Assembly: GCA_965198185.1 (NCBI GenBank)
Contig: CBDAOU010000001.1
Coordinates: 248,001-312,000, forward strand
From: JAJECS01 sp965198185
Lineage (GTDB): Bacteria; Chloroflexota; UBA11872
DNA length: 64,000 nucleotides
Direction: 5' to 3'
Below, piece after piece: positions 18,531 through 26,993 of the stretch (its first letter is position 1; each line of letters starts with the position of its first letter). A model generated the notes under the pieces. It was not told the origin of the DNA. It saw only the letters and a list, made by a program, of their open reading frames with translations, and did no database searches. The translations under genes were made by a program, and so were the position numbers.

Positions 18531-19732
18531 ATGACAACCCGCCACGAGCGACTGCTCTTCAGGTTCGTTCGGGTACTCGTCCTTGCCGCGCTGGCGGCCC
18601 TGGCGCTTTCGGCTTGCGGCGAGGACACGGCCGAACCCGCCCCGCCTTTGGTCCCGGCGGCCTCGACCGTCACGGCGGAGGCGTCCCCCGCGCCGGCGCA
18701 ACCCGTGCCCACCGCGACGGCGCTCCCGACCCAGGCAGCAACCGCGCCTTCGCCCGCAGCTACGACGTCTGTAGAGACCCCGAGCGTCGTGGCCGCCCAA
18801 ACATTGGCCGCCGTGGACGCCGCCAACGCATTCCTCGACGCGCTCGCCGAGGACCAACGTTCGGCGGTCCGGCTCGCCTTCGATTCGCCGCTGCGCTCCA
18901 ACTGGTCCAACCTGCCGCCTGGAATGACTCGCTTCGAGCGCAACGGCGTCCGCATCGGCGAATTGGACGCTGTGCAGACTGCGCTGATGCATGAGTTCCT
19001 TCGGGTGGCGCTCAGCCCCGACGGCTACGCCAAGGTTGTCGGCATCGTGGGGGCCGAAGACGCGCTTGCCGCATCGTCCAGCCGGCAGTTGAGCGCGGAC
19101 AACTATTGGCTGGCCTTCTTCGGAGAGCCCTCTCTCGAGAGTCCTTGGGCCTGGCAATTCGGCGGTCACCACCTGGCCGTGAACGTGACCGTCATCGACG
19201 GGCGCTCCTATCTCTCGCCGACGCTGGTGGCGATTCAACCGGCGTCCTACGAGGCCGAAGGCGTCACCGTGGCGCCGCTGGCCGGCGAGGTGCAGGCCGG
19301 GCTGGCGCTGATGAATGCGCTGGACGACGCGCAGCGGGCGGCGGCGCGGGTGCAACGCCCCAATGAGCTCTGGGCCGGCGCCGGCAAGGACGGCGTGCTG
19401 CCGCCGTTGGAAGGATCCCGCGTGTCCGACTGGAGCGACGCGCAGCAGGCCCTGCTGCTGGACGCCGTCGCGCTGTGGGTCGGCCTGCTTCCCGCCGCCA
19501 GCGCCGAGGCCCGCCTGGCCGAGATCGCGGCCGACCTTGCCGATACCACCTTTCGCCTGGCACGGAGACGTCGACGCCAGCCGACCCATCTACTACCGCA
19601 TTCAGGGACCGACGCTCATCATCGAGTTCGCCACCCAGAGCAGCCAGGGCGGCGACCGCGCGCACTACCACTCGATCTATGCCCGCTGACCCGACCAACG
19701 AATACGGCGCCGCCGCCCTCGATGCCCGCTGA
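18531..19732 (+). pseudogene. DUF3500 lipoprotein, two frameshifts near the 3' end
   Basis: Lipoprotein with signal peptide and lipobox (ALALSAC), an Ala/Pro/Thr linker, then a DUF3500 domain recognised by QFGGHHLAVNVTV and the closing HYHSIYARDPTNEYG-like end. The main frame leaves the family at about 19555 (TTFRLA), continues as WHGDVDASRPIYYRIQG in a second frame, and reaches DPTNEYGAA in a third near 19685, with stop 19730-19732. Repaired length is about 400 residues. The function of DUF3500 is not established. It overlaps the SRPBCC start by 11 bases. Confidence 0.8.
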
Positions 19733-20183
19733 CCGCCTGAAGACGCTGCGCTTTGCCGTCATGACCGCAGCGTCGCGTGCGGCCGTGTGGCACGTCCTGC
19801 TCGACGACGGACTGTTCCGCACGTAGGCAGCCAGCTTTGCCGAAGGCTCCCACTACCAAGGCGACTGGAGCCAAGGGAGCACCATGCGCTTCCTCACCCC
19901 CGGCGGCGACGGCATGGTCAGCGTCATCGCGGCGAACCGGCCCAACGAATTCCTCTCGATCAAGTACACCGGCGTCGTCAACCGAGGGCTCGACGACACG
20001 ACGAGCGACGACGCCAGGGCCTGGGCCCCGGCCTTCGAGAACTACACCCTCAAGGAGATCGACGGAGGCACCGAGCTGATCGTCGCCATGGACGTGCCGC
20101 CGGAGTACGAGGGGTACTTCTCGGAGACTTGGCCCAAGGCATTGGCGGCGATCAATCGCTTATCCGAAACACCCGCAGCCTGA
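19722..20183 (+). pseudogene. SRPBCC/AHSA1-like protein with in-frame TAG
   Basis: Small START-like (SRPBCC, AHSA1/polyketide cyclase) protein of 153 codons. From ATG 19722 the family start (SRAAVWHVLLDDGLFRT) runs into TAG at 19824-19826. The same frame continues without another stop as AASFAEGSHYQGDWSQG and on to the amphipathic C-terminal helix, ending at 20183. In this family the position after RT is normally Trp, so TGG to TAG is the simplest change. ATG 19884 could start only a truncated domain. Ligand unknown. Confidence 0.75.
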
Positions 20184-20336
20184 CCGCATAGGCCGACCGA
20201 CCCAACACTGATTTCCAGCGATGCTGGGGCCGTCATCGGGATCGCCCCCTGCAGTCTCCCGAGTTGGGCTGCCGCCGCGAATCCGGCATAATCCCGCGTG
20301 ACCATCGGGCGGAAGTGCGGACGAGGCAGGAGTTCC

Positions 20337-21395
20337 ATGACGACAGCTTCCCCGACCGTGGCGCAGGCGCCGCGGCTGACCACGGACCAGATCGCCCAGT
20401 TCAAGCGCGACGGCTTCGTCGTGCTCCCGGGCGTTGTCGATCCCGAGCTTTGCCGCCGGGCGCGCGACCAGATGTGGGACACGATCGCGGAGTACCGGCC
20501 CAGCATGCGGCGCGACGATCCCTCGACCTGGACGCCCATCAGCGACGAGGAACATGAGAGCTACACGCGTGAGGAGACGGGCGGCGACGCCTACTTCGGC
20601 GGCGGGGGGAACCGGTATTACATTCGCAACGGCGCCGAGGACCTGCTGCTGGACATCGGCGCGCGCGTCGTGTGGGACGTCGCCGAGCAGCTGTTGGGCG
20701 AGGGCGAGGTGGTGTACCCGACGGGCCTGGACGCCACCGGCCACACCACGGGGCCCTGCTTCCTGACCGAGGACGCGGTTAAGGGCATGGAGTCCCACCT
20801 GGGTGACAAGACGAGAGAGTGGACCGGTCCGCCCACCAACAAGACTGGGCCGCTTCGCCTGCCGAAGACCGGTCCCCACTGGGTGACGGGCCAGGGCACG
20901 CGCGGCATGTACTGCACGCTGCCCAACGGCACGCCCCGCGGGCCGGACTATCCCTCCGCCCACTCCGGCGAGGGCATGGGCTCGGAAAGCCGCTGGAAGG
21001 TGCAGACCGCAGTCTATTTCGACGACCTGCCGCTGGGCGCCGGCGGGCTGCATCTATGGCCCGGCAGCCACCACAGGGTCTGGAAGGCCTACGGCGATAT
21101 TCAGCGCAGCGGCTCCGGCGAACGCTATGACGGCTATCGGCACCCCGAAGTCGCCGCGATCAAGGCCGCGACCGAGCCGGTCGACACCCATGGGCCGTCC
21201 GGATCCGTGGTGCTGTGGCACTCGATCATGCTGCACATGGCGGGCGTCAACATGTCGAGCGACATCATCCGCCAGGCGACGCTGTACGCCTTTGCCAAGA
21301 CGCCCGAGTCCATGCCGGACGAGCGCGTGGTGAATGAAACCGTGGGCGACATCTGGGCCGACTGGTCGGATGAGGTGAGGGCGGTGGCGGTCTAG
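20337..21395 (+). CDS. Phytanoyl-CoA dioxygenase family protein (fourth copy)
   Basis: PhyH-superfamily protein of about 352 residues, ATG 20337 with AGGCAGGAG upstream. The N-terminus LTTDQIAQFKRDGFVVLPGV is the standard helix. Later AVYFDDLPLGAGGLHLWPGSHH and SGSVVLWHSIMLHMAGVN match the distal half of the fold, including the distal His. I could not place a canonical HxD pair with confidence: the expected region reads PSAHSGEGMGSESRW. It may use altered ligands or be non-canonical. It is larger than the tandem pair and not closely related. It stands alone, followed by a repeat-rich gap. Confidence 0.82.
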   Translation: MTTASPTVAQAPRLTTDQIAQFKRDGFVVLPGVVDPELCRRARDQMWDTIAEYRPSMRRDDPSTWTPISDEEHESYTREETGGDAYFGGGGNRYYIRNGAEDLLLDIGARVVWDVAEQLLGEGEVVYPTGLDATGHTTGPCFLTEDAVKGMESHLGDKTREWTGPPTNKTGPLRLPKTGPHWVTGQGTRGMYCTLPNGTPRGPDYPSAHSGEGMGSESRWKVQTAVYFDDLPLGAGGLHLWPGSHHRVWKAYGDIQRSGSGERYDGYRHPEVAAIKAATEPVDTHGPSGSVVLWHSIMLHMAGVNMSSDIIRQATLYAFAKTPESMPDERVVNETVGDIWADWSDEVRAVAV

Positions 21396-21790
21396 GAGAC
21401 CGGCCGCTCAGAGGCCGCGGCGGTCGTGCACTAGCGGGTTGGGAGGACTCCCCCCTCACCCCAGCCCTCTCCCATCGGGAGAGGGAGCCGGGCCGGCGGG
21501 GCATCGAGTCCCGGGCACAGAGGACGAGCGCTCTAGATTCCTCGCGAGGCTCGGAATGACCGGTTTGGGTGCGGACGACTGCCTGGATGCGCGGCGCCCG
21601 CACTCCCGGATCGCGGTACGGGGCAGGCCCCAGCTGAGAGGGCGGGTCTGAGACCCGCCCCTACCCCGAGCATTTGGCGCGACTCCGGGCTCAGCCGGAC
21701 TGGATTCCGGCGTGCGCCGGAATGACGCAAGGGTTACGAAGAAACCCCATCAGGCGAGCGGGGGTCCGAAATGCTGCTCGTTGGTTCGCG
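21396..21790. repeat. Intergenic region made of four different dispersed palindromes
   Basis: This 395-base gap holds no gene but four unrelated palindromic elements in a row: CCCTCTCCC-ATC-GGGAGAGGG (21465-21485), the AGATTCCTCGC...CGGAATGAC element (21535-21560), the GGGCGGGTCT-G-AGACCCGCCC element (21639-21662), and ATTCCGGCG-TG-CGCCGGAAT (21704-21723). Two have second copies elsewhere in the window (10090 and 1898). The gap separates convergent genes, where such repeats commonly accumulate. Confidence 0.8.
21639..21662. repeat. Dispersed palindrome, copy 2 (GGGCGGGTCT-G-AGACCCGCCC)
   Basis: Ten-base perfect arms around G, related to the copy at 1898-1922 by compensated changes in both arms (TTT/AAA versus TCT/AGA). 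This copy has no IS next to it, so its flanks can be compared with the interrupted-looking copy beside the IS110 element. Confidence 0.7.
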
Positions 21791-22654
21791 CTAGCCGCCG
21801 GCCGCTTGCTGCCGTTCGGCGCGGACCTTGGCGCTGAGCGCGGCGAGGTGGCCGTCGTTGGCGAGGCGTTGCTCGAGGTGCCGCATGCGCTCCGGCGAGG
21901 CGGTTTGGAGCATCACGTCGCCGTAGGCCCGTTCCATCAGGTGCCGCGACAGGTTGCCGACCGACTTGCGAACGGGCTCCAGGTCGTCTTCGGGTTGCCG
22001 CGCCTGCATGTTTATGGTGAACATGCGCCGTCGCGCGCCGCCCCCGAACGACGCATGCTTGGTCTCGTGATTGAATATCAGGACGTCGCCGGGCTCGGTT
22101 TGCAGCGCCACGGCCGGCACTTCGGCCCCTGAGACGCCCCATGCCTTCTCCGGCAGCCCCGCGCGCGCGTCGAGCGGCGCACGGTAGTAGTCGACCGCGC
22201 CCAACATCTGCCAGAAGCGGCCGCCCTTGTGGTGGCTGCCCGGAATTACCCGCAGGCTGCCGGACGCGGCATCGAGTGGATCCAAGTAGAACGCGGTCTT
22301 GATGGGGAGCTTGGCTCCGTGGCTGCAGTCCGAGTGCCAGGGCGTATCGCCGCTGTAGACGTTTCCGTCGCTGGCCATGTAGTTGAAGTCCTCGCCGCAG
22401 ATCGAGACCCCGACGTCGTGAATCCGCGGGTCGTCGATCAGCGAGCTCAGATATGGGTGCTGGTCGATGAACGGCACCACCACCGTCAGCCGCTCATCCA
22501 GGTCGTCGGCCGACCCTTCCAGCCCGCCGCCGTTCGCGGTCCACACCTCGCGGAAGGCGTCGTTGAGCGCGTCGACCTCGTCGCGAAAGAGGCCCCGCAA
22601 CGCCAGGTAACCGAAGGTCTCGAAAAATCGCAGTTGTTGCTCGGTGAGTTGCAT
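21791..22654 (-). CDS. Phytanoyl-CoA dioxygenase family protein (fifth copy)
   Basis: Fe(II)/2-oxoglutarate oxygenase, about 287 residues from ATG 22654. N-terminal TEQQLRFFETFGYLALRGLF is the usual PhyH opening; the metal motif is TPWHSDCSHG (HxD), and LRVIPGSHHKGG and GDVLIFNHETKHASFGG supply the second His region. It is more like the classical single-domain PhyH proteins than the 6.8-9.1 kb pair. It is read convergently with the fourth PhyH gene across a repeat-filled gap. Substrate unknown. Confidence 0.9.
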   Translation of the reverse strand: MQLTEQQLRFFETFGYLALRGLFRDEVDALNDAFREVWTANGGGLEGSADDLDERLTVVVPFIDQHPYLSSLIDDPRIHDVGVSICGEDFNYMASDGNVYSGDTPWHSDCSHGAKLPIKTAFYLDPLDAASGSLRVIPGSHHKGGRFWQMLGAVDYYRAPLDARAGLPEKAWGVSGAEVPAVALQTEPGDVLIFNHETKHASFGGGARRRMFTINMQARQPEDDLEPVRKSVGNLSRHLMERAYGDVMLQTASPERMRHLEQRLANDGHLAALSAKVRAERQQAAGG

Positions 22655-22831
22655 GGCGCTGTCCGATCCGCCGGTACACGTTGCCCGTACCCAAGAATGC
22701 TGCCACCCGCGCGCTCGCCGCGCCAGTGGCATCGGGTTCTGGCTTGTCGCTCCGCAGGCCAATCGCCCGGCTAGCCTTCAGGGATCGCGGATCGCTATCC
22801 TCATGCGGCGCCGCCCCCCGCAGGATCGACC

Positions 22832-23392
22832 GTGCGCTACATCAACCGGAACGAATGGTTTGGCTACGGCTTCCTGACCGGTGCGGCGGTCGTGGCATCC
22901 CTGCCGCTGTTCCCCTACCAGTGGCACGTGTTCATGCATATCGCCGGCGCGGTGGTCTTCCTGGGCAACATCATCGTCACGGGCGTGTGGATGCTGCTGG
23001 CGGAGCGGACACGGAGCATCCCAGTCATCCACTTCTCGGCCAAGGCGGTCATCCGGGCCGACTTCCTGTTCACGCTGCCCGGCGTGCTCTTGCTCGTGAT
23101 CAATGGGCTGGTGATGGTGGTTGGCAGATGGGGCGGGTGGGACGCGTTGCACCAGATTTCCTGGATCACCATCGCCCTGGCGCTGTTCATTGCGTCCGGC
23201 GTCATCTGGATGGGCGTCCTGATCCCGGTTCAACATCGCATGGCGGTGTTCTCCGACCCATCGAACTACCCGGATTCGCTGCCATCGCAGTTCTTCTCGG
23301 CGATCCACCGGTGGTATTTCTGGGGAGGTCTGGCGATTCTGCTGCCGCTGGCCTCGCTCTACTTAATGGTCCACAAGCCGGCGTTCGGCTAA
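22832..23392 (+). CDS. DUF2269-like integral membrane protein
   Basis: About 186 residues with four hydrophobic segments (roughly 12-28, 33-57, 79-97, 108-132) and a fifth near the C-terminus (about 160-180). The pattern HVFMHIAGAVVFLGNI...TGVWM resembles the DUF2269 family of small predicted membrane proteins with conserved His in the helices. Start GTG 22832 follows AGGA at 22822. It has no known function; the membrane His residues may bind haem or metal. It is followed after about 30 bases by the hydrolase and probably shares its transcript. Confidence 0.78.
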   Translation: MRYINRNEWFGYGFLTGAAVVASLPLFPYQWHVFMHIAGAVVFLGNIIVTGVWMLLAERTRSIPVIHFSAKAVIRADFLFTLPGVLLLVINGLVMVVGRWGGWDALHQISWITIALALFIASGVIWMGVLIPVQHRMAVFSDPSNYPDSLPSQFFSAIHRWYFWGGLAILLPLASLYLMVHKPAFG

Positions 23393-23423
23393 GGCGTTGC
23401 GCCGAGTGCTCGGTGAAGATCCC

Positions 23424-24317
23424 ATGAACCAGCCCACGCCAACGATCCGTCCTGACTGGGTTTCGGCGGAGCTGTACCCGTTCGAGAGCCGGTTCTTCAC
23501 CACGGCCTCGGGGCATGCGATGCACTACGTGGACGAAGGCGCAGGCGAGCCGATCGTCTTCGTCCACGGCAATCCGTCGTGGTCGTTCGAGTTCCGGCAC
23601 CTGGTAAACGGCCTGCGGTCGGAATTTCGCTGCATCGCGCCGGACCACATCGGCTTTGGGCTGTCGTCCCGCAGCGGCAACAGCGCCGATCACCGACCGC
23701 AAGCCCATGCGGAGCGGTTTTGCGCGCTGCTGGAGCACCTCGACCTGCGGAACATCACCCTCTTCCTAACCGACTGGGGCGGGCCGATTGGCCTGCACTT
23801 CGCGCGCACCCACCCCGAAAGGATCAAGCGGCTGGTAATCGCAAACACCTGGTGCTGGCCGGTCTTTCGCGATCCGCATTTCGTGCTGTTCAGCTTCATG
23901 ATGTCGAGCTGGCTCGGGCGTTGGCTCATCAAGCGGTTCAACTTCTTTGTCAACCGGGTCATGCCTATGGCGGTGGGCAGCAAGGATGTCCTGACGCCGG
24001 AGGTAATGGCGCACTATCGAACCGCCCAGCCGACACCCGACGCGCGCGCCGCGAGCGCCGCACTTCCGGGCGCAATAATCGGCACGACGGATTGGCTGGC
24101 GTCGATCTGGGACGACCGCACGGCGTTTGTCGGCCTGCCCGCGCTCATTTTCTGGGGATTGAAGGACATTGCGTTTCGACGGAAGGAGCTGGAGCGGTGG
24201 CAGTCGGCGTTGACGACCGTCGAGGTGCACGAATTCGATGACTGCGGTCACTTCCTTGCCGAAGAGGCGCCCGAGCGAATCCTGCCCGTGCTCGCCGCGT
24301 TCATGAGGCAGACCTAG
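23424..24317 (+). CDS. Haloalkane dehalogenase-like alpha/beta hydrolase
   Basis: Alpha/beta hydrolase with haloalkane dehalogenase features, about 297 residues from ATG 23424. The oxyanion/halide motif is HGNPSWSF (Asn50, Trp53), the nucleophile is aspartate in FLTDWGGPIG (Asp117, followed by halide-binding-type Trp118), the acid is probably Asp248 (WGLKDIAF), and the base is His276 (CGHFLAEEAP). An Asp nucleophile flanked by Trp separates it from esterases with Ser. Many environmental homologues have untested substrates, so dehalogenation is likely but not proven. Confidence 0.88.
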   Translation: MNQPTPTIRPDWVSAELYPFESRFFTTASGHAMHYVDEGAGEPIVFVHGNPSWSFEFRHLVNGLRSEFRCIAPDHIGFGLSSRSGNSADHRPQAHAERFCALLEHLDLRNITLFLTDWGGPIGLHFARTHPERIKRLVIANTWCWPVFRDPHFVLFSFMMSSWLGRWLIKRFNFFVNRVMPMAVGSKDVLTPEVMAHYRTAQPTPDARAASAALPGAIIGTTDWLASIWDDRTAFVGLPALIFWGLKDIAFRRKELERWQSALTTVEVHEFDDCGHFLAEEAPERILPVLAAFMRQT

Positions 24318-24398
24318 GCCGTCCTCGTCGACGCGCCGGGGGCCACGGCACATGTTGGCGCAGCACGGGTCCCATATGGAAGAAAAAGTCGTGATATT

Positions 24399-24427
24399 TT
24401 GTTTGGCCTATACGGTCGTCTTATTTC
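24399..24427 (+). promoter_or_regulatory. Candidate promoter for the carbonic anhydrase gene
   Basis: TTGTTT (24399-24404), 17-base spacer, TATTTC (24422-24427), in an AT-rich pocket just upstream of a strong Shine-Dalgarno. The hexamers are imperfect, so this is only a candidate. Confidence 0.3.
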
Positions 24428-24455
24428 CTTTTTGCATACAGGAGAGGAGAACGCA

Positions 24456-24953
24456 TTGACCGAAATCGATGAGGTCTTGGCAAACAACACCAGCTATGCG
24501 GCAAACTTCCGCGCGGGGGATTTGCCCGTGGCGCCCGGGCGCAAGCTCGCGGTCGTGGCGTGCGCGGACGCACGCATGGACGTGCACAGAATCCTGGTGC
24601 TCGAGGAAGGCGACGCCCACGTCATTCGCAACGCGGGCGGCGTGATCACCGACGACGTGATTCGGTCGCTGATGATTTCCCAGCGCCTGCTTGATACGCG
24701 CGAGGTCATGCTCATCCATCACACCGACTGCGGCATGCTGAAATTCCGCGACGACGATTTCAAGGACGCGATTGAGGCCGAGACCGGCCTGCGCCCGGCG
24801 TTTGCGCTCGAAGCGTTTTGTGATCTCGAGCAGGATGTGCGGCAGTCCATGGCGCGCATCCACGCGAGCCCGTACATCCCGCACAAGGATCGAATTCGCG
24901 GCTTCGTCTACGATTGCACCTCCGGCAAGCTCACGGAGGTTATTGAGGCTTAG
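24456..24953 (+). CDS. Beta-class carbonic anhydrase
   Basis: Zinc enzyme for CO2/bicarbonate interconversion, about 165 residues, the length of compact beta-class (Rv1284-like) enzymes. Zinc ligands and the Asp/Arg dyad are visible: CADAR (Cys36, Asp38, Arg40) and HHTDC (His89, Cys92). I chose TTG 24456 because AGGAGAGGAG at 24440-24449 sits at proper spacing; the open frame upstream to 24399 has no family similarity. The next gene is a SulP transporter on the same strand, suggesting joint bicarbonate supply. Confidence 0.92.
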   Translation: MTEIDEVLANNTSYAANFRAGDLPVAPGRKLAVVACADARMDVHRILVLEEGDAHVIRNAGGVITDDVIRSLMISQRLLDTREVMLIHHTDCGMLKFRDDDFKDAIEAETGLRPAFALEAFCDLEQDVRQSMARIHASPYIPHKDRIRGFVYDCTSGKLTEVIEA

Positions 24954-25286
24954 CTAGAATCTGCCAGTCGGTTTGGCTTCTATCGGCTGATAAATCTACA
25001 TTATAATTCGACCAGTATTCCGCATGATATCGACGGCTTATTGCCATCGTCCGTGTGAGGATTCCAGCAGTATTGTCCACAAAGAAGTTTGGTGATATAG
25101 TTCGATCTTGACAGGCTTGGCGGTGTCCATACGGTCCGCCATGCGGCAGCGAGGGAGAGGCGCGTTGCCCGCTGTGGCCCCACCTTGGCGGAAGGCATCG
25201 CCGCGGTCGCAACCCTCGCGCATCGCTTCGAGTCGCAAAGCCTCCCTCGCGAAGATCCCGAGCCGCCGCCGTCTGGCGTTAGCCGG
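24954..25286 (+). promoter_or_regulatory. Intergenic region with TATAAT box upstream of SulP
   Basis: About 330 bases, AT-rich in the first half. A perfect TATAAT lies at 25002-25007 with weak TTCTAT at 24978-24983 (18-base spacer). A perfect TTGACA lies at 25108-25113, without a good -10 at 17 bases. Either could serve the transporter gene, and no other gene is seen. Confidence 0.3.
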
Positions 25287-26924
25287 ATGCCCAACGGACA
25301 ATCCGTCGTGAGCTACAACCGGCAAACCCTCCGCGGGGACATCTTTGGCGGTGTCACCGCCGCCGTCGTCGGGCTGCCGATGGCATTGGCTTTCGGTGTC
25401 GCGTCGGGACTGGGACCGATTGCCGGCCTGTACGGGGCGATCGCGGTGGGCTTCCTCGCGGCGGTATTCGGGGGAACGCGATCGCTGATATCCGGCCCCA
25501 CGGCCCCGATTGCGATGGCGATGGCGGTGGTCGTCGCGACTCACGCCGACAACCTGGCCGAAGCATTCACCATCGTCGTCATGGCGGGTCTCATCCAGAT
25601 GCTGCTGGGCGTCATTCGTGTAGGTCGTTTCGTGGCCTACGCGCCGTTCTCGGTGATCTCCGGGCTCATGTCGGGCGTTGGCATGATCATCATCCTGGTG
25701 CAGACGCTGCCCTTTGTGGGCGCCCCGGTCGCGTCCGGCGGCCCCGTGGGCGCGGTCCGCGCGTGGTTGGACGCACGACACGACATCAACTACAGCGCGC
25801 TGGCGATTGCCGCGGTCACGCTGGCGGTAGTCGTGGTTTGGCCGAAGCGGCTGCGGACATATCTGCCGCCGACGCTGGCGGCGCTGCTGGCAGGAACGCT
25901 GCTGAGCGCGCTGTGGCTGAACGACACGCCGATCATCGGCGAGCTGTCAACCGGGCTGCCGGAGATGCAACTGCCGGATGTGTCCTTCGATGCTTTGGCC
26001 GGCGCGGTGCTGCCGGCGCTGATAATTGCCCTACTCGGAGCGATCGACAGCCTGCGGACGTCCCGAGTCGCCGACTCGATGACGCGCACGCAGCACAACT
26101 CGAACCGGGAACTGATTGGCCAGGGAGTCGGCAACATGGCCGCAGGATTCATCGGGGGGCTGCCCGGCGCCGGAGTGACGCCGGGAACCGAGGCGAACCT
26201 TCGCGCCGGGGGACGCACTCCGATTTCGGGAGTGTTGCGTGCGGCGATCCTGCTGGCGTTGGTCTTGGGCCTGGGGCGATACGTCGAATTCATCCCCCAC
26301 GCGGCGCTGGCCGGAATTCTGATCAAAATCGGCTGGGACATCATCGATTGGCGGTTTCTCAGGCGCATCCACCGCGTGCAACCGGAGCACCTGCTGCTAA
26401 TGGTGATTACGCTCGGGCTGACGCTGTTCCTTGACCTGGTGACGGCGGTCGCCATCGGCCTCGTGGCTGCCGCGATGGCAAGTGCGCGACAGTTCGAGCG
26501 CCTTGACATGGACAGCGTGGTTTCCACGCCGCTGCCGGACCAGAGCGTCGTTCCCGGTTCGGATGGCCCGGACACCGAGACCTCCTTGGCCGGACGCGTG
26601 GGCCTGGTGTCGCTAACGGGCAGCTTTTCCGTGATCTCTGCAAGCAAGCTGATCAACACGCTCAGCGCCGACATTCGGGATCACGAGGTCGTGGTCCTCG
26701 ACTTCTCCGACACGGTCTACATGGACGACAGCGCCGCTCTGGTGGTGGAGCAGATGATCGACACGGCCATTGCCGAAGACACCAAGTGCGTGGTCATGGG
26801 GCTGGGGGGTCGGCCCGCCATCACCCTGCAGGCGCTCAACGTGCTGCGGCGCATTCCCGCCGATCACTTCGTTCCCACCCTTGACGACGCACAGGCGACA
26901 GCGAAGCGCCTGCTGGAGAGCTAA
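25287..26924 (+). CDS. SulP family anion transporter with STAS domain
   Basis: Inner-membrane SulP/SLC26 transporter of about 545 residues. The membrane part opens with RGDIFGGVTAAVVGLPMALAF and includes FGGTRSLISGPTAPIAMAMAV and GNMAAGFIGGLPGAGVTPGTEANLRAG, the conserved loops of the family, with about 10-12 hydrophobic segments. The C-terminal STAS domain (about 435-545) has VVVLDFSDTVYMDDSAALVV. Family members move sulfate or bicarbonate. The neighbouring carbonic anhydrase favours bicarbonate (BicA-like), by inference. ATG 25287 fits the family N-terminus; the frame is open back to 25185. Confidence 0.9.
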   Translation: MPNGQSVVSYNRQTLRGDIFGGVTAAVVGLPMALAFGVASGLGPIAGLYGAIAVGFLAAVFGGTRSLISGPTAPIAMAMAVVVATHADNLAEAFTIVVMAGLIQMLLGVIRVGRFVAYAPFSVISGLMSGVGMIIILVQTLPFVGAPVASGGPVGAVRAWLDARHDINYSALAIAAVTLAVVVVWPKRLRTYLPPTLAALLAGTLLSALWLNDTPIIGELSTGLPEMQLPDVSFDALAGAVLPALIIALLGAIDSLRTSRVADSMTRTQHNSNRELIGQGVGNMAAGFIGGLPGAGVTPGTEANLRAGGRTPISGVLRAAILLALVLGLGRYVEFIPHAALAGILIKIGWDIIDWRFLRRIHRVQPEHLLLMVITLGLTLFLDLVTAVAIGLVAAAMASARQFERLDMDSVVSTPLPDQSVVPGSDGPDTETSLAGRVGLVSLTGSFSVISASKLINTLSADIRDHEVVVLDFSDTVYMDDSAALVVEQMIDTAIAEDTKCVVMGLGGRPAITLQALNVLRRIPADHFVPTLDDAQATAKRLLES

Positions 26925-26993
26925 TTCGGAAGCAGGTTCGGGCCCGGCTGCACTCTCATCGTCAGAAGCCGCCTGCCTAGCGGCGCGGTTGCA

